Assembly (NCBI GenBank): GCA_036785705.1 | Contig: JAWUZG010000332.1 | Coordinates: forward strand, 1,674,001 to 1,738,000 | DNA: 64,000 bases | Reading direction: 5' to 3' | From: Acanthornis magna | Lineage: Eukaryota; Chordata; Aves; Passeriformes; Acanthizidae | Shown here: in pieces, positions 26,661 to 41,439 of the stretch | Numbering within the stretch: the stretch's first letter is position 1 | Layout of the letters: each line of letters opens with the position of its first letter | Notes under the pieces: generated by a model | Database searches by the model: none | Told to the model about the DNA's origin: nothing | What the model saw: only the letters and a program-made list of their open reading frames with translations | Program-made: the position numbers and the translations under genes

Positions 26661-29149
26661 AAGGCAGATGTGCCTGGTACTCACCCATACATGCACACAG
26701 GCCTGTCTGTAACCAGCATTTGCATAACGGCTGCACGTTCAAGGCCTACTTGATGATCTTTTAAGATGATGAGGGGTTTTATTTTAAACTAAATATAAAG
26801 CCACTTTGAACTATGAGCATAAAATATTTAATCAAACTGAAATGCCTGGTGTGATAGATTCTGCAGGCATAAGAGACATTTGCATGGATGCTGGTTTATG
26901 TTCACAGGTGGAAATTTATTTAAACTTAATGTTGTTTGCTTGAAAAGATGGCTGTTTTTTTTCAGGGAAGTCTTTTAAAAAATGTATTTTTCGTAGTTTT
27001 CTCTCAGTAAATGTTAACTATTTCCAGGATCCTAACTCAAAGAATCTTCAGTGAAAGTACTTTTTAAACATCTCTAGCACAGGGGTAGGTGCTGTAGGTG
27101 CACATCTGCTTTGGAACCCCCTGATTATATGGAACAGGCAGTTTTCCTACAAACTGCTCAACTAATGGGTTTAATATTATTAATCCTAGAATGCTACACA
27201 TCTTGCTTACTCAGGGGTATATCTTTCTTCTGTTTTTAAGAGCAGACTGTGAAGATAGAAAGATGTGCAGACTGAATCGCAGTGCAAGTAAAGATTTGGA
27301 GAGCATAAATAACAAAACTGCAAATACAGAAATCAAAATGGCCACTCTGCTACCCCCATTTTGGTGGTTTGGAAATACTGTCTTTATTACGTCCCGAGCA
27401 ATGTATTTAGGAAACAATAACAGATAACTGCAATCATTGCTTTTTTTCCCCCTTCAGTTTATTTATCTCAGCTACATAACCAAAACTGAATGGGTTGTTA
27501 TCCCCCACAATTTTCTTTGTTCCAGCAGGATTGATGAAATCTGATGAAATATTACTCAGCCCAATTTCAATAGTCAGCTTCTGGTAATTGCTTTGGTTAC
27601 TAAATACCTGACATGAACTTTTTGTTTCCCAAATGGATTAGATTATCTAAGCACTGGGTTCCCTGTGGGCATTGAATTTTGCAGCTCATTTCCATCTGGA
27701 TTTTAATGCTTTTGTAACAATGAAAAAGGTTGCTTGAACTGAAAATGATTGATACGACTAAAAAGATGTCTGAACCTTGGAGGGTTTTTTAGTTTTATGT
27801 TTTAATTTTTTTTACCTAACTTCTTACTAGGCTATATGAGAAATGCCTTCCAGACTTAATGAAGGGAAAGTGAAGCTCTACTTCTTATCATATTAATACA
27901 GTTTGGGGTTTCCCAAGAGAGAATTTCTCATTTGTCTCAAGGTGATTTTTTGTGTTGTACTTAAGTTGTCTGAATGATAAATAGTGCCCTACGTAAGTTG
28001 CTGGCTGTGTATGTAACAACGAGTAATACTGCATTTGAAAGTTTTCTGATAAAGTGAAATCCAATTTTGCATGGAAAAGCAAAGATGAATTTTAACCACT
28101 TTTCGCTGAAATTTCATCAGTCAATCTGGACTTATTAGGAAATGAGAAATTATTTGTTTAAACCTTCAGTGATTAAGGCCTGAGAAGATTATCAGAATCA
28201 CTTTTTCCAAGCAAAGGTACAAATAATCATCATTTATTTACCTTGTTTTAAAAAAATCTCTATATAAATGTCTATTACGTACAGATATATTTGCATGCAT
28301 CTAGGTACATACACAGCAATATATATATAGTTTTATACAAAATTCTGCATTGTTTAGCATAAGGAGATCTTGAGATTAATTCTGAATTGCTTGCTAACTA
28401 ACATTAGTATGCAATTATTTCAGTCAAAGTGGTTTTAGATAATTTTGTTATTTTAATTGGTTCCACTTAAGAAGATACAGAGGATAGAATTTTACTGGCT
28501 TAGCTTTACCTACAGCACAGTTTATCTTCAGCAAGACCATGACACCCAATTCCCCATGTAAACTACGTGGTTTTGCAGTAGCTCCAAAGAAAGCTGCTCG
28601 TGCCACCTGCACTTACTTGGATGGGCAGTTTAATAATTTGCTCATAAACTGAGAGTTCTGCACATCAGTAAATGACAAAATATTCTCTAAAGCTCTGAAA
28701 GCATATATAAGAAACCATAGGGCAGGTTAAAAAGGACACAATTGTTTCATGTGTGGAATATCAAAATACATTTCCCACAGCTAGATGAAGGAAGAGAAGG
28801 AACACTGTGGCTGTTTTATACAACATTTAGCAAAAGAGCTGGGATCAAAAACAACTTCCACTTTGCTTCCTGTCATGTTGCAATGGGTTTTATGTCCTGA
28901 GTAAATGTGATTTATATATTAAAAATACTAACTATGAGCATGAAAAGTCATCTGAGCCTATTCTTTATTACCTCTGTGCAATAATTCTATCATTAACATT
29001 TTGCAATATTTTTATGTGTAGTTGTGCTTACTTTTCCAGGTTACTTTACTCACAAATTGCTCTGAGTAACTAGAACAGACTTGTATTAGTAAATCTAAAT
29101 TATGAATATGTTTAGTGTGGAAACACCTGGCAATGAAGATGTCTTACAG
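26661..29149. other. Non-coding AT-rich tract
   Basis: No gene, RNA gene or repeat family is recognised. A short AT dinucleotide run is present near 28319-28329. Frames are all short (under about 80 codons). Confidence 0.7.
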
Positions 29150-29600
29150 GATTGTTGAGTGTCCAACAAGGTGTTTGTTTCCTTATCTTCCGAAAGCTTT
29201 GCTCGTGGCATGGCAGAGGGGCTGGCAGGGGCTCTGGGTACGGTGGGGAGAGCCAAGGCTGGGAAAGCCTTCAGCTCAGTGGGGAACCACTCAGCACTGT
29301 GCCCTGGCTGCTCCACCTGGGCCTTGGGGGAGTTCCTGCCCTTACAGCCAAGCCCTGCAGGCTGATTCCCAGCCCGGCGGTGCCAGGGCAGGCTCCTGTA
29401 GGGCTTGGATCAGACCTTTGGATCAGGGTGGTCAGTGAGAGGGACAGGGATGTGCTCAGACATCGCCCGTGCTCAGGAGCAGCAGGGTCCCTTGGCCTCC
29501 CGAGCCTTGGAAGAGCTCACCATCTGTTCTGGTGTCTGGAGGTGAGAGTTTGTCTGCTCTGTGGCCTGCACAGAAGAAGTGGTTGCAGGTGAAAAACCTG
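29150..29600. other. GC-richer patch with overlapping chance frames
   Basis: The base composition switches abruptly to GC-rich for about 450 bases and then returns to AT-rich. Three plus-strand frames of 68-146 codons overlap here (the longest at 29152-29592) and one lies on the minus strand. None has a recognisable domain, and the simultaneous opening of several frames is what high GC produces. CpG pairs are present but sparse, so it is not a clear CpG island. It could be a diverged GC-rich repeat or an unrecognised exon-bearing patch. Confidence 0.5.
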
Positions 29601-32600
29601 AAACCTATTGCATCCCTAGCTTCAAGTGTAACCTTGTGGGATCGAGGTGTGGAAAAGGAAGGGTGAAGAGATTCGGGTTATGGGTTTGTGGATGTGGGAT
29701 GAAAAAAGAAGGTGCAAAGGGGAAATGACAACTCCTGTAAGTCGTGAGAGCAGAGATGCAAATTTACACATCTTTCCAACCAAATTGGGTCATTTTAGGA
29801 CCTCTGGAGTTAATTGATGTTATTTCTGTGCCTCCTTTTATGTAAACTGCTTTGGCATTTGTCTGGCTCAGTCTCCAAATGAATCATTTACTTTTTCCAC
29901 CTGCTGCTATCACCTGTTTAACTCTTCTGCTTCCAATTCCACGCTTACATAACTTATGCTTGTAATTCTTTATTAGCTTGCACCATTTTTGAGAAATTCA
30001 AAAGAAGTTTCTGATCTCAAACTCCAAATAGTCTGAGTGAGAATATAAAACACACATTATGTGTCACTTTTCAAGGACACACTGTACGAGTGGCTTGCTA
30101 TAATCTGTTCTAGGATGCTTAAATTTTAAAAGGCACAAGATTTTGATAGCTGATTTTGTTTCTGTATGTGCCTATTTATATTTTTAGCACATTTGATAAA
30201 GTACCATTACACAACCGCCTCTTGGCTCTGGTGTAAGGCTTTGTACCACTGTGTTTTAATGCTTTGCAATGTGATTATGTAGCAATCTCTAGGTGTATTA
30301 AAAGCAGGTTCCCTTTCTACTGTAATAGCTAAGTCATCTCCACCTTTGTATCCTCTACCTGGCAGACCCTTCATGTCTGACTCAAGTTTAAAACATTTGT
30401 CCTAATTTCTGAAACTTTTCTTCCAAACTGTATTTAAAACTTTCTGTTTTTAACATCCTCCTCTTTTCTTCTCTGCTGACTTTGTTCCAGTCTTCATCTT
30501 ATGTCTGACCCACTTAAGTGCCTGTGACTTTCCCATTCTACTGCCTATAATTGAAGCTGTTTACTTTTCTTTGTGCCCAAAATACCCCTGTCTCTTCAGA
30601 TCTGTTTTCAGACAGCAAGAACCCTCTTTACTTATAAGTCAGATTCTCCCACAGAGAACTTGTCATCACTCCAGCCCAGTGGCCGTGCTGAAATCACCCG
30701 CACGTGATTTCCAACAGCCCAGTTTGTGCTGAAACAGAAACTCTTTCATGTGTTATGCTTCTGTAGCACCAATGAGATTTGTCATTTGGTGATATTCATG
30801 GTGCACCTCTGCTTTTTTTTTTTTTTTCCCTTGTGTGTGTGATGCTAAAATGAAAATTATAACCTATTGCATCTGCACTGTGTGATGAAGCAAGGTGTTC
30901 AGCAGGGCTTGGGAATATCTTTTCATCTTAATAAACAAACCCTGTAATTTAAGAGATTTTTTTGTTGTTGTTGTTTTATGACATTTACAGAAAGGTAGCA
31001 ACTGTACAGCAGGAACAGGAGGGGAATTTTTACACACCTCTCCTTGTCTTGTAAGTCCATGACTATGTTTTAGCCCATTCTCCCAGTGGGAAGGTGTGAA
31101 GTGTAAGTGCAGGCAACAGAGTTAAGCTGGAGTGTCCTGCAGAGATTCACTATCACAAAGGGTAATACTGCTTTATCGATCCCTTCCATACCGGCTCCCA
31201 CAGTTGTGTTAAGCCTGTAGCAAGTGCAACCTTTACAAAACAAGATCAAGAGATATGCCTTACCATTTAAGTTGAATACTGGCTTTAAAATAGGATAAAA
31301 GGATGTTTCTTAGGTATGACATATTGTTGGCATTTTAGTGTATACATGATAAAAAATCCACAGAGTGAAAGTTCGCATTCATTGGAATAATTCTTTTTTT
31401 TGAGCCCTACATCTGTGAATGCAAGTGATAGGGCCTGCTTAACTTCATATAAAGTGTAACTTAGAAAACTATTTTTAACTTTGACTGCACAGCTTTCCTA
31501 GAGAATTCAAATTCCCATTTCTCCTCATATTTTGCAATATATTACTTAGTCACAAATTTGTTAACTTATACTGTAGGAGTGAAAAACTATTGTCTAAAAT
31601 ATAACAAAGACAATCACACATCTTTTTTGTAAATATTTTTGTATTATTGCCACTTCTCTGCCCTACTTAATTACATTGCTGAAGCAGTTGCCAAAAATGC
31701 TGATAAAATTTTTCACCAGTGCCTGGTTAGAGCATTAGCACCCCAGGCTCTCAAAAGAGTGCTGGAGGGCTTTCAGTTTTGCAGTGCAGATTCTTGCTTC
31801 AAATGCTGGCCTGTACTTATTAAAAAATATATTGATCTGATAGACCTTAATTTCTGTTTTGAAATTCCCCAGGAGAGTATGGGGTGCTGTAGATCTGTTA
31901 TTCTGTGTCTTGCTGGACTGCATGTCATCTTCAGATGATTGAGGCAGAGCTGGGATCATTAAAAAAGCCAATGAAACTGGGACACTGTTCCATTCCAGTT
32001 CTAGTATGGAGTTTTGTTATGTTGTCTCCAGCCCAGCCTCAGTGCCTGCCCCTGGAACCCAAGGCCCTTTGCCCTTGAGTGCAGTGCCCAGGCTTGGCTT
32101 TGCAGCTTTTGCTTGGATGCAGTTTTGCAGACCTGTGCAGCTCTAGCAGGAGCCAAATCTAAGCACCTTCTCCTAAACTTGTTTTCATCTTATTTATTGC
32201 AGTGACTGACTCAAAGAGAATGACCTCATCCACCAAAACCAACAGCAGCAATGTTAAAAAAGAAATAAAAACACCCCCCCAAAAAAAAACTTCAACCAAA
32301 AATCCACATCAAGCCTAGATACCAACATGTCTTTATTTCTTCACTTTCCTTACTACAATTACGTTAACGCTTGTACTCCCTAACAAGGTGCAAACAAGTA
32401 ATATGTGACCTGTATTGTGAGAAAGGTATGGATTTTCTGTATTCATGCCATGGAAGCAAAATTACAAAGACTGCAGGGAAATAACAGAGTTGCAAATAAA
32501 ACTCTGATGATCTCAGTCAGTCCTGTGCCTTGCGATTAACACTGCTTGGCACATAGAGGATTTATCCAGATGAGGATCTCAGCGATGAATTAGGATAAAT

Positions 32601-35600
32601 TTGGCAGCAAACTTCAGTCAGGAGTAAGAGGAAATACCTGTCAGAAAGCATATCTCCAATAACCCCCTCCTACTCCCTCAGCATGGTTCCATCTTAGAAT
32701 CTTCTGCCTGAAAGTTGTTAGAATGAATAACAAGAATAAGTGTTAAAATTCCTCATATTCAATTTTAGATGTAATGAAAATAGTGAAGTACATTGATTGC
32801 AGTGCAGTGATCCTCTGACCGCATTGTCTACATAGGTTGCTATTTACTAGTGAAGCAATAAAATGCAATCAAGTGATTGACTGTCATTGAAGGCAGGCTC
32901 AGCACCACACTGTTCTTTTTGTTTCATATCCGATAGATATATTTTTAGGGAAAAAAAATCTAGATTAAATGAGTTGTTATAAAAATCAATTTCAAGGGCA
33001 AAGCCCACAGGTAATAGTATTTTTTTCTATTATTTTGACTGTGAATATATTAAAAAAACACCATCTCTGGTATGCACATGCCACATGAATGGAATGCACA
33101 GAGCTTAGAAAACACAATGTATGCAGTAAAGTAACTGATAAATAAGAGCAGGATTCCCTATTTACTTAAATAATTTTAACACAATCCTGAAGCAATTGAG
33201 AGAAGTGTTTCATTGTTTTGAAACTTTTGATTCTCTGATGCTAATGGCATAACCATTAAATCAGTACTGTAGTATGTAATTATTATTATAATATTGTTTT
33301 ATAGTGTGAACATAATAACATTAAAGTATTTTATTTCTCTGTTTAAGTAAAGAAAAAACAGACCTTAATAAAGCTCTTCCGTTTGTGTATGATCCAGATT
33401 GCAGGTCTGATAAGTTCTAGTAGAATTAATTAAAGTCTGAGGATGAACTCAGACCTGGAAGGGTGGACTGGAGAGATACTGTCTTAAAATGCAACATGTA
33501 GCTGACAGATAAATTCCGTGTTAATTTAATTAGTTGGGACTTTTTAAAGGGTGGTTGATAGCAAGCATCAAAACCTGCTTTCAAACAGGCAGCTGTCAAG
33601 TATGGGTACTAAGGTGAGAAATGTTCCTGACAAGGTACTCTGTTTTACCAGCGTTTGTAAACCATATATGGCTGCTGTCTCTTTTTAGGTTTGTTTATCT
33701 ACCTCTGCAATGTAATCAAGAATATTTACAGAGGGGGAAAAAAGGGGGATAGGATGTTTGGATTGGCAAATTGCAACCAGGACAGTTGTTTTTGCTACTG
33801 ATTCATCAAAAAGTTTTAGGTAAGCCAGTTAGAAGGACTGTGCTTGAAAAGTGAAACTAAATAAATTAAAACCTCCAATGCTTTTCAAAATTACTAATCT
33901 ACATTGAGACTTTAGATAGAAACACATTATGTGGTAATTTTAACAAAAATCATTAAATTAATGCCACCACATTAAAACCGGTCATACAATACAGCATAGT
34001 CACAATATGGTACAGTTGCTCAAATACAGGAATTCAGGCTTTAAGGGGAAATGTACTGTTATTATGCCTGCATTTGGTAATGCACAGTAATGTGCAGTTC
34101 TTTCCTGATCCCTTAGAACCTTTCACCAAGCCATTAGTTTTTCGTGTTGTTACAGGAAAGGCACACATGAGTGGTTTTTCTAATCCATGGCTGGAAATTA
34201 TTCCCCCTTCAAGTACTTGGTGTGTTGTACGTGTGTCCATAGAATGTCCTGCACATCCTGTGCACTTGGCTTGCTTTGTGAGAGGCAGTAGCTGGGAGTA
34301 AGTAGATGACACCAGGAATTTTATCCCTCCTGTTCCCAGGCACTTTGTTTCCCAGAGGCTCACTGTTGTCCCTTCCCAGGTCTGTAAGGGAAGTGCCGCA
34401 GTGAACGATGCCACTTGTGAATGGGCAGATACTGATGCCAGTTCATCAATCCGTGCTTCTGACGTTCTTTGTCCTGAAAAAAATCTTTCCAAATGAAGAG
34501 CATAGGCTGAGATTAATAATTCCAGCAGATTGGAGGCAACACATGTCCTACAAGTTAAGCATTTCTGTAGAACAGTTCCTCTGTAGCCACTGACAATGCT
34601 TCAGCTGTTTGTCTAAGAAAGAGGGCACTTCACGTGGAGCTGTGTTTAGGGTTTGGCGCTTGATTTTTAATTAATACTCATTGCATGCAAAAGTATTAAT
34701 GATTTTCTGATCTATGGAGAGCTGGTAATCACTGGATCAGTGGCATACTTGTGTTTCGGAGAAGCATTCTGAATAATTATTCCATTCTGATATTCTGGTT
34801 AATTCAAGTTGGGTATTTTTTTCATCTGAATTATTTATAGCTAGCACAAGGCGCATCGTTTTGAGACATTCCAGTCTATTGTGTATGTATTATGCTTTTA
34901 TGTAGGAGTACAGTAATAATCCTTTAAATTTGTGTAAATAATATTCTATAGTCATGATATATTGAAAGAATGCTTTGGCTTTTCTGATGTGGTGGCTTTC
35001 AGAGAGGTGTCTGTATGTGTTTGCATGTCAGGGATTGCAAAATATAGATAAGGTAAAAGAACTGATGTATGTGTAGACTTAAAGCTTGCCCTGACCCTGA
35101 GTTAAACTGCTTTTGAGATTTGGAGGGGGGAAAAGTTCCACATTATCATTTTTGCACAGCTTTGCTATTTGGTTCCATTAGGGATTGGAAATGTGGAAAT
35201 ATTAGGGAGTAGCAGCTGTCAATCTGAGCAAAACCTCGTAGTGGTGGAAATCTCATTAGCCTCTCTATCAGGTGAGATCTTAACCCAAGGTCTTGGCCAC
35301 TGGTGGTCATTAAAGAACTCACTCACTGCTCACAGGAGTAAAGGTGTTAAATACAGTGTCTTGGACAAATTCCAGCTTGTTGAATTAGATTTGCCCTAAA
35401 TTCCCTACCAGTTAAATACTTTCCTTCTTGTTCTTAACTAAAGTGTAATAATGTTGTGAGTTATTAAAGGGATCCTCACATGCGTCCTTAGCATGTTTGC
35501 ATTTCAGAGACAGGAAATCTTTGATGATCGTGTATGTTAGACCTTCATGGAGCAATATAAACAAAAAGGTTACAATCTTAAGTGGAAACTACAGTGTCAA

Positions 35601-38600
35601 AGCTTTCCTATGCACCAATTTGGTCATATATTGCCAAAAATGTATTTTCTGTGTTAGGGGAATAAGAGTACCTTGATTTTAGCTTCCTTTTTTCCGTAGC
35701 TTACATAAGTTAGACGTATAGGAAAGAGCAGGAGAAACACGTAATGGAACACAGGTGCAAGTGGAAGAGTAGAATTACTGCCGTCAGGACCATGGGAATG
35801 GTGTAACTGTGTCCATGATGTGTACAAGGGGACACTGTCTCCTTTCAAGTGGTTAGGAATGTACCAAACCTGTGTGCTTGAGCATCTCCTTGCACTTCAG
35901 ACATGGGCACCTTATCAGCTCACTGCAGAGTAAGTCAGGCTGTTTTCAGTCATCTACTCTGCTGTGACTGACTAACCATGTTCTTAGGCAAGATACAATT
36001 TTTTAGTCATTTATGGGCAAACTGTTGTGTATCTTCATGGAATACAAGTAATCACACAGTACCATCTGACTTTTGATGCAGTATATTTACACCAGAATTT
36101 ACTTTGCTTTGTTTGAATGTCCCTTTCAATTAGTTATGTGGGATGTATGGGATGTTTCTCTTTATTTCTTAACTTTTACCTTTTTCTTTCTTTTTTTTTT
36201 TTTTTTAAAGTAATATCCTAATTTTTCATATGCTGCCTATTTTCTACATCCATCCAAGTGCTTTTTAGTTGAGGCTGTTTTAGCCTTTGAATTACGTGTA
36301 CTCAGCTTGTCAGTCAGGGTAGCACTTGCAACATTTCAGTAGAAATTACTTCTCTAAGTCTTTTCCTCAAAGACATATTTCTTCTACATTAGAGTCTGAT
36401 TGAAATCCAGTGAGAATACACTATAGAACCAAGCAGCAAACATAGATAAGTAAAAAATTATATACCAGTATCTGTTGTTGATAGTAGTCATTTTGTAATA
36501 CTCATAGGAATCCAAACTGTTGTCTCATGTTTACAAAATTTCATGCATTTCCTTCTTAATCTTTCTTTAATGTTAAAATATATGTTTCCAAACATACCTT
36601 ATAGAGAACACATAGTTTTTTTCAATATGTTATTGTTCTCCCCATCTCTTTGTACTTTAATACCTTGTTAAAGGGGGTGACAAATAAGCCAATATTATTG
36701 TGAGAGCTATAAAAGTAAGGGGGAGATACTTTATGAGTTTTTACGTTGATTTGCAAGAATTCAAATATACAATTGTTTAATTTTACACTAAATTTAATAT
36801 TTTAAAAAAACAGGAGAATGAAGTGGTTGGCGGGGGGTGAATAACGGGAAGAAGATATCTGCTTTTTTGCCTGGCATGGGTGAACACTGCCTGTTTTGAC
36901 AGGTCCTGAGCTGGTTCTCCAGCAAAAGTGAGAAGCAATTGCTGCACTTTTATTGTACAGCCACTTAGATACTTGGTGTGCTTCCCAAAAAAACATAACA
37001 GGAAAGCAGCCGTCAGCTCTCCCTAAATGTAGTGAGAATTTTCCATTTTTAGGGGTGACAAATACCCCCCTGAACCTCTGCCTTCTTAGGAGCTCATCAT
37101 GATGGATCTCAAGGAGAATTGCATCCTCCTCTCATAGGAACAAGTCAGACATAATGCCCATATTTTGTTAGATTCAAAACTGGTCTTGTTCTAACTGGTT
37201 TTAGAAAAAAAATATTTTCTTAGTCATTCCCTTTCCTATTTGATAAGAAAAATAGTGAATATAGTGTAAGATTTAGGAAGCTGCGTGATATTTAAAGCAC
37301 CCAGAATTTGTCTTGCTCAGGTTTCTGTTCATCCACGACAGCCATGACCGACTGGGTTTCAGTCTGCGACTCAAAAAGCTTAAAATTTACCCGAGGAGGT
37401 TTGGCTCTGTGCCTCCAGGAGCTGTTGTGCTACCACTGATCTAAATCATGTCATCTAAGCCAGGCAGATGAAAATGCTCACATGTACTTTTTCAGGTATT
37501 CCGTCAGAAATGAGATCTTTAGATATCTATACATTTATATTTCTGTATATATATTAGTGATTAATTGATGGATTTTTAATAACTGCCTTCTGATACATTT
37601 TTGTCTAGTTTTCTGCTGCAAGAAGAATTTTATTTTTTCGTTTAAAATACAGAACTATATCCAGCAATTTCTTTGTTGAGCAAAACAATATTAATGTCAG
37701 CTGCAATCCACCTAATCTACTAGCTCCAAGTTGAAATCATATTGCCTTCCCTCATTTTCTGAATTAAATCCTGCTTTAGACAGATTTTCACATAGGAATG
37801 GCCAGCATCTCTAAAAGCAGGGACATATGTTGGATATTTAATATAAGCTGGGTTTAAAGTGAAAATACCCTCCAATACATAAAAGATTTGCTATCTTGTC
37901 ATCATGTAAACACATGAAAATAAATGGTAGTGTTACAAGGTAGGAATAATATTTCCAGTGCAAATCTATGTAAATGTATTTTTATGAATTTTAATAAATT
38001 TAATGTCCAAAGTTCAGTAAATAATTTGCCCTCTTCTTAAGAGTAGTTAATAGCCCTGCTAGCTAAATTAGAACTGTTATTGACTTAGATTTCAAGAAAT
38101 AGTTAAATGTGTATGTGTTGGCATCCCTAGTAAAATAATTTGGCCATCAATTGTACACATTAAAGTGTACCTTCAATACCTGACATAGGTATTGGATAAC
38201 TAAACAAATTTGTGAAAATCTAGGACTAAGTCATGAAGAGAAGTGATAGCCGAGGCCAGCCTTCCTGGGTACATTCCCGTGGGGCCATAGCTGGCAGAAG
38301 TGGTGGGCTAGAAAGCAAAATAGAGAAGAGATTCTCCAGGCACAGGGAAAAGTGAGTCCTGTGAAACACAGCTGTGAAACTGTTCCGCCTTCAATCCTGC
38401 TTTGAGCAGCCAGATACTATGGGTAGGATCTGTGTAGGAGGTTGTGCTGACTGCTGCTCAGGCTTGGTGGTTAAAGATTTGTATTTGGCTGTGCGATTGT
38501 GCAGTCTCAAATCTACTGAAATGAAGGCATCTTGTAGTTTTTCTGTGCAGAAAAATTCTCTTGGAGGTAGAGATCCCAAAGCTCAAGTAACTAAAGATAA

Positions 38601-40129
38601 TGAGAATGTTCCTCTAGATGCACACACTCACACTCCACCCTACCCTCAATTTTCTACCTTTGCATACAGTGATTGACAAAGGTGTTACTTTATTTCACTT
38701 TTAGAAATAGTGGAAGCTGAAGAATAAAGGTTATGTCTTGGTTCTGTTATAGCATCTGCTGACTAGGACACCTCTCTTCCATGGTTAGTCATTGAGATGC
38801 TTTGACTGATTTGGGAAATATGGCTCAAAAACTGTGAAACAGCTTGTCAGCACCAGAGTAGTGAGTCCCAAGTCTCTTCATTTCTTGATTGCAGAAATTA
38901 GACATGGATACAGCAGGGCGACAATGATTTTACTGAGAAGATGCAACAATGGTAGGTTAACTTTAAACATATTAAATCACCATTAAAAACTGGGATTTTC
39001 ATCATACTCACAATCAATGTTTTCTCATCAAAATCTGAAATGGAAATTACATGGGATAGAATGTTGTTGTGCTTGATTCTCAGTCTATAGGAGAGTAGAG
39101 GCTTGTGGACTGTGAATGGATGGATCAAGAAGGGCTTGAATATGGTTGAGTTGCAAAACCCCACAGTCAAAGGTGTTAAAGCCAACTGACATAAAATCTC
39201 TGCGAAGTCTTAAATGCTGATTATTTCTGTTAATTTGAGGTCTTTACAACATGTGTATTGTATCTTACAAGGTTTCACAACACAGAATTTGCTTTCACTA
39301 CAGTGGTGATTCAGACGGAAACAGGGTAAGGATCCAAAGCTCTTGAAAGTTTTGAAGGGGGTACAGGAGCTTCATGGTGTCCATCAGATGCAGCATTATC
39401 TTCATCTTATTTTAATGTGGGGCCTGGCTGTTTTGTTCTTCCAGCATGAATCTGGAGGTTTTTTGGTGTGTGGAACTGCTAGTGCCTCATCTGTATATGC
39501 CTGTAGTACTTGAGTGGTCCATATTTTATCTTCCTTTCCTGCTAATTTCTACTGACTCTTGCATTTAAATATTGACTAAATTTCAAGTATTGCTGGATCA
39601 GAGTTTTTTAGACATATCAATTTTTTTGGGATTAGAAAGTCAGTTATAGCTGGTGCTGTGCTGCCAGGCCTATGGGACTTTGTGTCTTTTCATTAACATG
39701 CTTATGAAATAGAACCACATGTGCAGAAACTTGTAGTTAGTCTTTCTCCTCTATGTTAAATGAGTGTTGGTGTTGCCTTTTAAGGAGCGCGGTGTATTGC
39801 TGCATTGGGGCACAGGGGAAGGAAGGAAGGAGTCAGTGGTCAGGGGAAGGATGGTGGTCAGTTCATACCAGATGTCCTAGGGAAGGACCTTCAGAAGGCT
39901 CAGACTGGTGAACTACTCCAAAAAGGCCTAAATGTGCCAGACCCTGGAAACTGTAAGCTCTCTCTGTGCTCACAATGAGGTGCATAAAGCATAAAGCGAT
40001 ATTAGTTTGTATTGTCACTGCTTTACAAAGTACTTTGTCATAGCCACCCCGAGCTGCAGGAGAAAGCTCTGGTCCCAGCTGTCTCATTGATCATATGCCA
40101 CTAGTTGTTGCAGCACACACAATTGAATT
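29601..40129. other. Non-coding AT-rich tract
   Basis: No gene is recognised. Simple repeats include T15 at 30813-30827 and T16 at 36191-36206. The minus-strand frame at 34034-34492 (152 codons) and the plus-strand frame at 31639-31938 (99 codons) have no family signature. At 34600-34800 a homeobox-word-rich segment contains an 8-base inverted repeat (TTAATACT and AGTATTAA) and might be a conserved element. A splice-donor-like CAG/GTGAGA follows an ORF near 35182-35270, but the acceptor in front has a weak pyrimidine tract. Confidence 0.65.
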
Positions 40130-40370
40130 GCTTTTTCCTCAGGGAAACAGTGTCTCCAGGTGTGCTAATAATAAAATTAATAGCTTAGAGAAACTGCTTG
40201 CCACAGCAGCTGTGGCTTTACAATGAGAGGATCGATTCCAGTGTTTAACTGTCCTAATTCCATAGTGGATACCCGACTCAGCCACCGCTGAGATACGTTC
40301 AGTCTCACAGTTAATCAATACATCCCTGATTTAAAACAAAGAGCCAAGATTCCGGATTAGAAGTCTTTCT
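40130..40370. promoter_or_regulatory. Candidate conserved non-coding block retaining CpGs
   Basis: Between about 40230 and 40350 at least five CpG pairs sit in otherwise AT-rich sequence, and a perfect inverted repeat CCACAGC/GCTGTGG with one central A lies at 40201-40215. CpG survival suggests constraint or low methylation. No open frame explains it. The call rests on composition alone. Confidence 0.2.
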
Positions 40371-41439
40371 GAATAAAAGGATGTAGGTTAAAACTGTCAA
40401 CACCCTTCAACTATTATCTTAACATAAAAGTTAGGAGTGCTTTAGCTACTGCCTCCACAGGAAGTGGATGTGATACTACCGACTATATCCCACGCATTTT
40501 GTGAAGCATTAGCTTGTAAATATTAGGATGTAAGATGGCACTTAAATCACTTAAAGATTATTCTTGACCTGCCATTTTGTAGAGCTTCATGAATTCTGAT
40601 TGTAATTGATAATATTACTTTAGTGTGAATAATGTATGTAGTCATACACTGTAGTTATTACTCTCTCATAGAGCGCTGCTGTCAGTAGCCACAGATTTGG
40701 CTGCCAGTAATGTGTCTTGAGGGGCATAAGTGCTTTTCATATTGGATTTTGAGAAGATCTTGATTCGGAGTGCTTATAAATGTCAAGGTTTAACTTGTAT
40801 ATGAAAGAAAATATGCATTTTTATAAGTTGATAGTGGAAAGTGAAAGAGCATTAAGCATTATTGGACATGGGGCTGAAATTTCAGTGACAGCTTCTTAGT
40901 TGCAAGAAAAATGAGAAAGACATTGAAAATCACAGCTTGTTTGCCAAAGTTGGGTGGGGTTTGTTTGTTTCATTAAACTTGCAATTTAGGCTGATCATAG
41001 CCATTATTGTTCCTTGTCTTGCTTATGTCCTCGGATGACAACAGCTCCACCACAGCTCCCCACCACAACCTAAGCACAGCGAGGGAGGGAGCTCTGAGAC
41101 ATTTCTGTCAGCCATTAAACACGGCAGTTCCCTGCAGAGGGAAAGTAAATTCTCCTTTCCTCTCCCTCAGAGTTCAGTGAAAGGAATCGAAATCACCTCT
41201 CCCTCTTGCATTCGATACCACCAGAAGAGTGTGGCTTCATTTGATTCTTTCAAATTTAAGAAATCTAAAGCTAACCGTGAGAAGTAGTTTGAGAGTGCTG
41301 CCCTAATCTAGTGGAGGCTTTGTAGGTAATAGGCAATTGGAGGTGGTACCAGACCTGGAAAAAAAAAAAAATAAAGCACTTAGGGAGGGAAAGTCTTTCA
41401 AACAAATATAAGTGTTAAAATGCCGTTCATAACCTAGCA

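Noticed and set aside
34034..34492. 152-codon minus-strand frame
   Set aside because: No recognisable family and no splice or promoter context. Its length is within chance expectation.
35182..35270. Possible plus-strand exon ending CAG/GTGAGA
   Set aside because: The preceding AG has a weak, purine-interrupted tract. An open frame of this length is not informative.
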